64,000 bases of DNA from Flavihumibacter cheonanensis (lineage in GTDB: Bacteria; Bacteroidota; Bacteroidia; Chitinophagales; Chitinophagaceae): positions 496,001-560,000 of the forward strand of contig NZ_JAKRWF010000004.1 in assembly GCF_022352215.1 (NCBI RefSeq). Reading direction: 5' to 3'. Made by a program: the position numbers and the translations under genes. The notes beneath the pieces are model-generated. The model saw only the letters and a list, made by a program, of their open reading frames with translations. It was not told the DNA's origin and made no database searches. This document shows positions 1 through 7,800 of this stretch, one piece after another (the stretch's first letter is position 1; every line of letters begins with the position of its first letter).

Positions 1-2
1 CA

Positions 3-530
3 GATGAACATCGGGTATCTCTGGCACGCTTACTCGATTATAATGATATCACCCCGGGAGAAGGAGACCTCCTGGTAACCGATCAACTTATTTTTCTGCA
101 ACGTAAAAAGAAAACCGGCGCCGGACTTTTTCATATAGTTGGATCAAATGAAAGCTTGTATGATATCGCGCAGGCTGAAGGTATACGCTATGGTTCCCTC
201 CTGGAATTAAACCACCTGCACCCTGATATGGAACCGGCACCCGGAGAACGTTTGTACCTCAAAGAAAAATCGCCCAAACAGCCACTGCTGGCGGGTGATA
301 AACGTCCGCAACAACGATCCGAGCTGGCTTATACCAGTTCCAGGCCAACTGATCTGGTACAGCAGGCTTCCTTTAAACAAAAACCGGTACAGCACATCGT
401 GCGGGAAAAGGAAACCCTCTATGGGATCAGTAAAAAATACGGGGTTAGTATTGAGCAGGTGAAAGAATGGAACCGGCTGAATTCTAATGGACTGAAAGCC
501 GGCCAACAATTACTTATTTACACCAACTGA
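3..530 (+). CDS. LysM-domain protein, 5' truncated by the window edge
   Basis: The reading frame is open from base 3, so the gene begins outside the window; an internal ATG at 156 is not the real start. The visible part carries two LysM-type modules: one around FHIVGSNESLYDIAQ through GERLYLKEK, and a C-terminal one around HIVREKETLYGISKKYG ending in GQQLLIYTN, joined by a Gln/Ser-rich linker. LysM domains bind peptidoglycan N-acetylglucosamine. In Bacteroidota this arrangement, with a third degenerate module upstream (DEHRVSLARLLDYND), commonly forms the tail of an exported glucosaminidase, but the catalytic part is not visible, so the enzymatic activity is inference. The next gene starts 1 base after the stop, suggesting cotranscription. 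Confidence 0.75.
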   Translation, partial: DEHRVSLARLLDYNDITPGEGDLLVTDQLIFLQRKKKTGAGLFHIVGSNESLYDIAQAEGIRYGSLLELNHLHPDMEPAPGERLYLKEKSPKQPLLAGDKRPQQRSELAYTSSRPTDLVQQASFKQKPVQHIVREKETLYGISKKYGVSIEQVKEWNRLNSNGLKAGQQLLIYTN

Positions 531-531
531 T

Positions 532-1074
532 ATGTCTGTTTTACAGGTTAAGGATAAACAGTTTGAGCCCTATCTGACGGCTGAAGAAATTAATGGGCAG
601 GTACAGCGACTGGCAGCAGAAATCAACCGGGAGTATGAAGGAAAGAAACCCCTCTTCATTGCCATCCTGAATGGCTCCTTCATGTTTGCTTCAGATCTCT
701 TTAAAGCCATCCGCATAGACGCAGAAATCTGTTTCATAAAACTGGCTTCTTATAAAGGAACCAAGTCTACTGGCCAGGTGATTACTGCTATTGGACTGGA
801 TACAGATATCCATGACCGGCACGTTATCATAGTGGAGGATATTGTAGACACCGGCAAAACCTTGCACGAGTTTTTGCCCCAGTTACACCACCAGCAACCA
901 GCCTCGCTGGAACTGGCTGTTTTGTTGCACAAACCGGAAGCCACCCGATTCCCGGTTCCGATCCGATACCTGGGATTCAGTATCCCGGATAAGTTTGTGC
1001 TGGGTTATGGATTAGATTATGATGGGCTTGGACGCAATATTCCGGAGATTTACCAGTTAAAGGAGAACCAGTAA
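532..1074 (+). CDS. hpt: Hypoxanthine (guanine) phosphoribosyltransferase
   Basis: Type I phosphoribosyltransferase of 180 aa, the usual length for bacterial Hpt. It transfers the phosphoribosyl group of PRPP to hypoxanthine/guanine in purine salvage in the cytoplasm. The PRPP-binding signature VEDIVDTGKT is at residues 101-110, the PPi-binding loop LNGSF at 46-50, and the C-terminal region KFVLGYGLDYDGLGRN contains the flexible base-binding motif typical of Hpt. It starts 1 base after the stop of the LysM gene. Exact base preference (hypoxanthine versus guanine) cannot be read from sequence. Confidence 0.92.
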   Translation: MSVLQVKDKQFEPYLTAEEINGQVQRLAAEINREYEGKKPLFIAILNGSFMFASDLFKAIRIDAEICFIKLASYKGTKSTGQVITAIGLDTDIHDRHVIIVEDIVDTGKTLHEFLPQLHHQQPASLELAVLLHKPEATRFPVPIRYLGFSIPDKFVLGYGLDYDGLGRNIPEIYQLKENQ

Positions 1075-1261
1075 AGCTTATCCGGCTTTTTTGGTACCCC
1101 TAAAACCTAATATGACCTAATTTCGAGTAGAAATTCCCGCCGTCCTGAAAACTGTAGTTGCCATATTATTCCTTGTACTGGCAGGATCGTACGCAGATGC
1201 ACAGTATTATTTTCGAGGTGAGATCAGGGATGAAACCCAGAAATCGCTTTCGAATGTAAAA

Positions 1262-2908
1262 ATGACCATGCATTCTACGGGCTACCTCTTTTATTCCGGT
1301 GCTTCAGGAGGTTTTGGTATCACTTCTGCCAAAGCGGAGGACTCGGTTACCCTGAGCCTCGACGGCTATAAAGTTTCCACCTTTCTTCTTAAAAGCAATA
1401 AGGAAAATAACCTCGTTTTACCACTCCTGGTAAAGAAGGCATCCCAGCCTGAAAAAAGACTGATGTCGCTGGCCCGGGATATCAAACCTGCCGAGCTGGC
1501 AAAATTCTCCGTAGGTGGTGAAACCTATAGCAGCCTGCGGGAGAACGATTACATGGAAGCAGCTAAATTTCCCACTATTGATTTCGCAGTAAATACGGAT
1601 AAAGCTTCCTATAGTAATATTCGTCGATTTATTAATATGGGTAGCACAGTACCGCCGGATGCTGTGCGTATTGAAGAAATGCTGAATTATTTTGCCCTGG
1701 AATATGAACAGCCTGAAGCTGGCCAGGATTTTTCTGTTCGGACCAGTTTATCTGAGTGCCCCTGGCGGCCTGCGAATCAGCTCTTCTATGTGAAGCTAAG
1801 TGCCCGCAAACTGGATATGACCCAAGTTCCGCCCAGCAACCTGGTATTTCTGATTGACGTATCAGGATCTATGGATATGCCCAACAGGCTGCCCCTTCTC
1901 AAAACAGCCTTTAAGCTGATGGTGAATAACCTTCGCCCGATTGATACCATCTCAATTGTTGTATATGGAGGCACAGTGGGCGTTTGGCTGCAGCCTACTT
2001 CAGGTGTTGAAAAAGAAAAGATCAATAAGTCCATTGAAGAATTATCACCTGGTGGTAGCACGGCCGGGGAATCAGGTATCCTGGCGGCTTACCGGCTGGC
2101 TGAAAGTACCTTCATTCCTAATGGAAACAATAGAGTAGTACTGGCGACGGATGGTGATTTCAATGTTGGACAAACATCTGAAGAAGCGCTGGAAAGGATG
2201 ATTGTGCAACAACGACAAAAGGGAATTTATCTCACCTGCCTTGGAGTAGGCATGGGCAATTACAAAGATTCCAAACTGGAAGTTTTGGCCAAAAAAGGCA
2301 ATGGAAACTTTGCCTATCTGGATAATGAAAAGGAAGCGGAGAAGGTCCTGGTAAAGGAACTTACCCAAACCATGTATTCTGTGGCGGATGATGCCTTATT
2401 ACATGTGAGTTTTCATCCTGCCAATGTGAAGAACTACCGCCTGATCGGGTTCGATAATAAATTCAGTGCCTTATCAGCAGAAGGCGATGGTTTGCTCGAA
2501 GGGGGAGAGGTCGGTTCTGGGCATACCCTGATGGCAATTTTTGAATTAACCCCTGCAGAAAAATTTGATTCCAGTGCGGCCCTTGCAAAAATAGAATTGA
2601 GTTATAAACATCCGAATGACAGTATCAGGCAGAAGCTGATCCGCGAAGTGAAAGATAGCCGGATTCAGTCTTTTCAAACCCTTCCATACACCTATCGGAT
2701 GGCGGCAGGTATTACACTGTTTGGATCTGTGCTAAAAGAATCGAGGTTTGTAAAGCCGGCTAATTTGCAGGATGTACTTACAATTATTAATCCCATCTCT
2801 AACGAGAACGATCTGGTACAACAGGAACTGATTGCCCTGGTGGAGAAAGCTAAAAAAATCTACTATAAAGGAAAGGCTTCCAAGCTTAAGCCCAATTTGT
2901 TTTGGTGA
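1262..2908 (+). CDS. VWA-domain (YfbK-like) protein with upstream signal peptide interrupted by a stop codon
   Basis: The ORF from the first usable ATG encodes 548 aa. Residues 1-60 resemble a carboxypeptidase-regulatory-like beta domain, followed by the YfbK-type N-terminal region (NTDKASYSNIRRFI) and a von Willebrand A domain with MIDAS motif DVSGS at about 189-193 and ATDGDFNVG further on; the C-terminal part resembles the DUF3520-like tail. VWA domains bind divalent metal and ligand proteins. The same frame is open upstream to 1121 and encodes a clear signal peptide (hydrophobic TVVAILFLVLAG then YADAQ), and the matching ATG at 1112 is followed two codons later by TAA at 1118. So either a nonsense mutation, a sequencing error or a non-canonical start is present. 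The 3' end overlaps the convergent cyclase gene by 46 bp. Confidence 0.7.
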   Translation: MTMHSTGYLFYSGASGGFGITSAKAEDSVTLSLDGYKVSTFLLKSNKENNLVLPLLVKKASQPEKRLMSLARDIKPAELAKFSVGGETYSSLRENDYMEAAKFPTIDFAVNTDKASYSNIRRFINMGSTVPPDAVRIEEMLNYFALEYEQPEAGQDFSVRTSLSECPWRPANQLFYVKLSARKLDMTQVPPSNLVFLIDVSGSMDMPNRLPLLKTAFKLMVNNLRPIDTISIVVYGGTVGVWLQPTSGVEKEKINKSIEELSPGGSTAGESGILAAYRLAESTFIPNGNNRVVLATDGDFNVGQTSEEALERMIVQQRQKGIYLTCLGVGMGNYKDSKLEVLAKKGNGNFAYLDNEKEAEKVLVKELTQTMYSVADDALLHVSFHPANVKNYRLIGFDNKFSALSAEGDGLLEGGEVGSGHTLMAIFELTPAEKFDSSAALAKIELSYKHPNDSIRQKLIREVKDSRIQSFQTLPYTYRMAAGITLFGSVLKESRFVKPANLQDVLTIINPISNENDLVQQELIALVEKAKKIYYKGKASKLKPNLFW

Positions 2909-4845
2909 GTTGTTGGATGAACAAAGTACATATCAATTTCTCCAATGTTTTTTGCAGTAATTTTTCCTCTATAGGTACATGGATACTCGTTTTTGATAAG
3001 CTCATAAATATTTTCAGATACATTAACCTGGCCGGGTTCACCATTGCTTTCCATTCTGCTGGCAATATTTACCGTACTACCCCATATATCATAGGCGTAT
3101 TTTGTTTTACCCACAACACCTGCCACAACCGGACCCACATGGATGCCTACCCGAAGCTCCCAGGGTGCCAGATTCTTCTTAGCTCTTTGCTGGTTCCATC
3201 TTTCCATATATTGAATGATTTCAAAGGCGGCAGCAACAATTTTTTTGACATGATCAGGATCCGGACTCGGAATTCCTCCCGCGCACATATAAGAATCGCC
3301 AATGGTTTTTATTTTCTCCAGCTGGTATTTTGTAATGATATCATCAAATGCCATAAAACATTCGTTGAGTTCGGCAAGTAACTCCTGCGGCGAAAGTACA
3401 TCCGCCATTTTGGTAAAGCTTTTGAAATCGGTAAACAGAACAGAAACCTGCTCAAAATATTTGGGGGTTGCCACACCCTCTGTTTTTAATTCATTCGCTA
3501 CTTCAGCAGGAAGGATATTGAGAAGTAATTTTTCAATTTCTTCATTTTTTTTGTCGAGGATAGCATTCGTCCGGGCTTTCATTCTATAGTTGCGGTAAAG
3601 CATTACAGCGAAAGCCACAATTACTAATAAACCAACTAAGGAAGCATTTTTAGCCAGCTTTTGCCGGTTAATCTCAAGTTCTTTTAATTGCTGGTCTCTG
3701 GTTAACAGATCGATTTCGTTTTCCTTTTTTTCAATTTCAAAATTGAAGATCAGTCTGGAGAGTCGCTGGTCTGCAGATGTATTGTAAATAGAGTCTTTGA
3801 CACTGGAATACAGATTTTGGTATTTTAGTGCGTTAGTGAAATCTTTTTTCCGTTCATAGGTTTTTGAAAGACCTCCATAAATATTTTCCAGTTGATTAAA
3901 TGAATTGGTTTCCCTTGCAAAAATTTCTGCCTGTAGGTAAGATGATATGGCCGTTTGAAAAAAGCCTTGTTCCCGATACCCATCCGCCAGTCCGATTAAG
4001 GATTCCGCCATCTCCAGTTTTGCATCGAGCTTTAATGTCATGTTATAAGCCTGCAGATGGTAGTCAATAGCTTTGTCCAGCTGGTTTTTTTTGAAATAGA
4101 GGTTCCCCATTTTATTCAGCGTATAAGACATGCTGATGCTGTCTGTAAAAGCTTTTAGTGCTTTATTAAAATACACCATCGCTGTTTTCTCATCATTTCT
4201 GGTTGAATATATTTCTCCCAGATTGGTAGCTGTAGTTCCATAGGCATCCATATCGCCTAATTCTTCCAGCATCGGAAGTGCTTTTAGAAAATAATCCAGC
4301 GCTTTATCATGTGTTTCCGGATTATCATGATAAACAGTACCCAGATTATTCAGGGCAATGGCCTCCCGTAACTTCAGTTTATTTTCTTCTGCAACTTTCA
4401 ATGAGCGTAAATAATAATCCAGTGCCTTTATTTTATCGCCCTGATTATAATAAATCACACCGATATTACTCAACACAGTGGACACACCTGTTTTATCTCC
4501 AATACTGTCGTAGGTCAGGTGAGCTTCTTCCCAATACTGAATGGCTTCCACATAGTTTCCCTGTACATATCTAATATTGCCAAGGGTTTTAACTGCTATT
4601 GCAGCTCCAGCTTTGTAGCCTGATTGTCGCGCAACTTGGGCAGCCTCACTGGCATATAGGAAAGAGGAGTCGGCTGAGTTGCTCATGAATTCCCTACTGA
4701 TATTGAGTAAAGATTCAACTCTAGCTGAATCGGTCTTTTGAAGCGAAAGGGATTTTTTTATGCTGTCAATAGTAGGCTGCTGCCCTTCTGTATGCATATT
4801 CAAAAACAGAAGTGGCAGCAGCAGAAAACTATAGTGTACTCTCAT
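2863..4845 (-). CDS. TPR-repeat transmembrane class III adenylate cyclase
   Basis: 660 aa: signal peptide (about 1-21), a run of tetratricopeptide repeats (about 45-375), a transmembrane helix (LVGLLVIVAFAVMLYR, about 400-420), a short coiled coil, and a class III nucleotidyl cyclase domain (about 468-640). Metal-binding aspartates lie in LFTDFKSFTKMAD and IGDSYMCAGG. The purine-specifying positions are Lys in EKIKTIGD and Asp in AYDIWGSTVN, the combination of adenylate rather than guanylate cyclases; the catalytic Asn and Arg are in STVNIASRME. TPRs would face the periplasm and the catalytic domain the cytoplasm. cAMP synthesis is inferred from these residues. A cyclic-nucleotide-binding protein is encoded about 6 kb away at 10.7 kb. 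Confidence 0.88.
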   Translation of the reverse strand: MRVHYSFLLLPLLFLNMHTEGQQPTIDSIKKSLSLQKTDSARVESLLNISREFMSNSADSSFLYASEAAQVARQSGYKAGAAIAVKTLGNIRYVQGNYVEAIQYWEEAHLTYDSIGDKTGVSTVLSNIGVIYYNQGDKIKALDYYLRSLKVAEENKLKLREAIALNNLGTVYHDNPETHDKALDYFLKALPMLEELGDMDAYGTTATNLGEIYSTRNDEKTAMVYFNKALKAFTDSISMSYTLNKMGNLYFKKNQLDKAIDYHLQAYNMTLKLDAKLEMAESLIGLADGYREQGFFQTAISSYLQAEIFARETNSFNQLENIYGGLSKTYERKKDFTNALKYQNLYSSVKDSIYNTSADQRLSRLIFNFEIEKKENEIDLLTRDQQLKELEINRQKLAKNASLVGLLVIVAFAVMLYRNYRMKARTNAILDKKNEEIEKLLLNILPAEVANELKTEGVATPKYFEQVSVLFTDFKSFTKMADVLSPQELLAELNECFMAFDDIITKYQLEKIKTIGDSYMCAGGIPSPDPDHVKKIVAAAFEIIQYMERWNQQRAKKNLAPWELRVGIHVGPVVAGVVGKTKYAYDIWGSTVNIASRMESNGEPGQVNVSENIYELIKNEYPCTYRGKITAKNIGEIDMYFVHPTTHQNKLGLSLEAFPL

Positions 4846-4869
4846 GCAATTGGATTTCTTTCAATGATT

Positions 4870-7800
4870 TTATAGTTTGGTAAAACGGAAGATTTTTCTG
4901 GTATTTTTCAGCTGTACACTTAAGATGTACTGACCTGCCGGTAATTGTTGAATATTTAGTTGCCATTTATTTCCATACTGCCGCTGTGGTGCCAGAAGCA
5001 CTTGTTGCTGACCTGACAAATGGAATATCCGGAACTGACCTTCACCAATCGTTTCTGTGGTATTCAATTCAACCGTCAAAAACTGACTAGATGGATTAGG
5101 ATATACCCTGTCTGTAAGAAGGATTGATTCATCTATTTGTGAAAACCCAGATTCCGTATTAATGCCTGATCTTCCTTTACCAGCACATTTTGATGAAGTT
5201 GAACTGGCTTCACTGGTCGCTGAAGCTTTTTGATTCACTTCAAAACTATAAACGATCCAGGTGAGCTTGTTGCCATCGAACAGTATTTCAAAGCTTCCAC
5301 CTCCAGGCAGGAAAAGCTCAGGCTGCTGTCCGGAATAAGCTCCTCTTGCGATGATTGCATTGTCTGCTCCAATCGGAATGTAAATGGCAGCAGCATTTGC
5401 ATTTTCATAAGCGAAGTTTGCTTTGTAGCTAAAGCCGTTAATAGGTGTTCTTAACTGTTCAACACACTTTAATATGGGTTTTATCTTTTTGGTGGAATTG
5501 CTGAACGGATTTACATAAAGAGAATCTTTCTCATAGATGACTACAAAACTGGAAGGGGCAGACAATACCATGGGCGACTGAATTTCAATCTTATATATAC
5601 CCGGAGCTCCACCGGATGTATAAGTAGTTCCGAATACAGGTTCCTTTACCACCAGGTTTTGCAAATTTTGCAGATCCGTAGCACTGAGTCCGCGGAACTG
5701 ATACGTATAGATTGGTACTGCTGCTCCTTCATTCAAAATAATGCTATCTGGGTCCACGCGTACAGTCAGGGCTGTAACTGTCAGTTTACCAGGTGCGTAT
5801 TGGAGTTCGTAATTGCTTGGTTCTGTTAAAGCAATGCCAGATGGAATCACTGAGTAGGTACCGCCTGGTATTAGTCCAGTTACCGGTTGCTGATTTTGAT
5901 CCAATATGGCAAAACCAAGTTCTCCCGATAGCACTTCAGACAATTGATCGTCGAATTGCAACCATTGTACCGTAGTATCGAAATTATTGTCAACAGTACC
6001 ATAAGAATAGGTTTTGTCAGATACTCCAATTGTTAACTTTGATTTGTTGATGGTAAGGTTAGCCGGTACATAAACTACTTCATAATTTTCCGACAACAAG
6101 GCTGCAGGAATAATCTTATGCGTTCCTGCTGTTAATCCGGTTATTAGCGCGATGGATCTGTATTCTTCCAATACGCCTTCTGCCTCTTCAATATCATTTT
6201 CATCAATTATCACGGCGATATTGTTTTTGTTTCCCTCTCCGGAACCTTCATTGGAAACAATCGCAGAAGCGTTGGTTAAAGTGCTTACAATTCCTCTTAG
6301 ACTAACGATTCCTCGCAGACTTACAATACCCCTTAAGCTTACAATACCACGCAGATTCGCTATACCCTCTGCCGCTTCCATAGTAATGATCGGATCTCCT
6401 CCAAGATATTGGGTTAGTGAGCCAGGAGCAATATCCAATACGTTGGTTGTTTCGTATTGAGGCACCCCGCTAACAATTCCCCGTAAACTTACAATGCCGC
6501 GCAGACTAACAATACCTCGTAAACTAACCAGGAAGCCCAAATCTTCCAGTCCGGCTAATTCATTTGTGGTCAACTGACTACCATCCAACAACGCACTGGC
6601 ATCATTTACCAAATATTGCTCGTGGGTCGTTTTCAACGCATTTATTACCGCCTGTTGCAGATCGGCAGGAATTACATGTGTTCCTTCAACCAGCGAATAG
6701 GTATAACCGAAATCTGCAATTTTCTGTCCATATTCAAGGGTCTTATCCTGGACTTCAATCTTAACTGGCAGCTTGGTCACACGTAAGGTTCCATCCGGAG
6801 TGCCTGGTGCGATAAAGGTTCCATCTTCACTTGTTGGAGGATATGTATACAGTTCTGTCAAAGCCAGATCTCCAGGGTCTGCCAGGTTGAGTACTTCCAT
6901 TTTCGCCCTTATAAAATAAGGTGAATTGATAGGTGAAAACTGGGTCGCATTTGTAGTGAATTGCAGATTGTCTAATCCGATAGATGCGGCAGTTATACCT
7001 AATTGTTCAATTGGTGTTCCATCAATTGAAATAATGGCACGGAATTTATCAATGGGTACCGGCTCACCGAATTTTTTGGTTGTATCTACTATTTCTATTG
7101 TGATCGTTTTCTTTTCAATTGATAACAATGGAACAGCTTCAGAACTTCCGCCATCCGTACCAGTTGCTGAAATTGGTGGTGTATATACCTGAACAGTCGG
7201 ATTTCCCAGGATGGCGCCTGGTTTAACTACAATAGTAGAGCTGTTCACGATGCTATATTGATTAGCATCAATTGCCTCCGAGCGGATGAGCACCTGGCTA
7301 GTTGGTCTGAAATACGAACCGGTAATGGTGAATTCAAAATCAGGATCTGATGGAACTGGTGCGCCTGCTTCCTGGCTGAATTCAATCTTTTCCAGGATTG
7401 GAACAGGGGCCGCAAAACTGCCTATGGCTACAAGGGGCTGTACTAATCCTGCACCCGATTTTGCATCTGCTCCGGCAGTCTCAATATCCAATGCAGATGA
7501 ACGCATTAATTGTTTTAATGCAGCAGGAGATAGGGGAGTCGGACTAACAAATTTCTTACTGGCTTCCAATATCAAAGCAGCAGCTGCAGCGGCGTGTGGT
7601 GCTGCGGCAGATGTCCCAAAAAAGTTAATAAAACCATCGCCGTCAAAATCATTTGTTCCCAGGGGAACAGTAGTATTTACACCGTTAGGAGCACTAAAGT
7701 CAGGTTTTGCCCGAATGACTCCATTTACCGGCGTACCTCCAAGAGAAGAAAAAACTTCTGTGCTGATTTGTCCGGTTATTGCACCATTCGTTGGTTTGGT

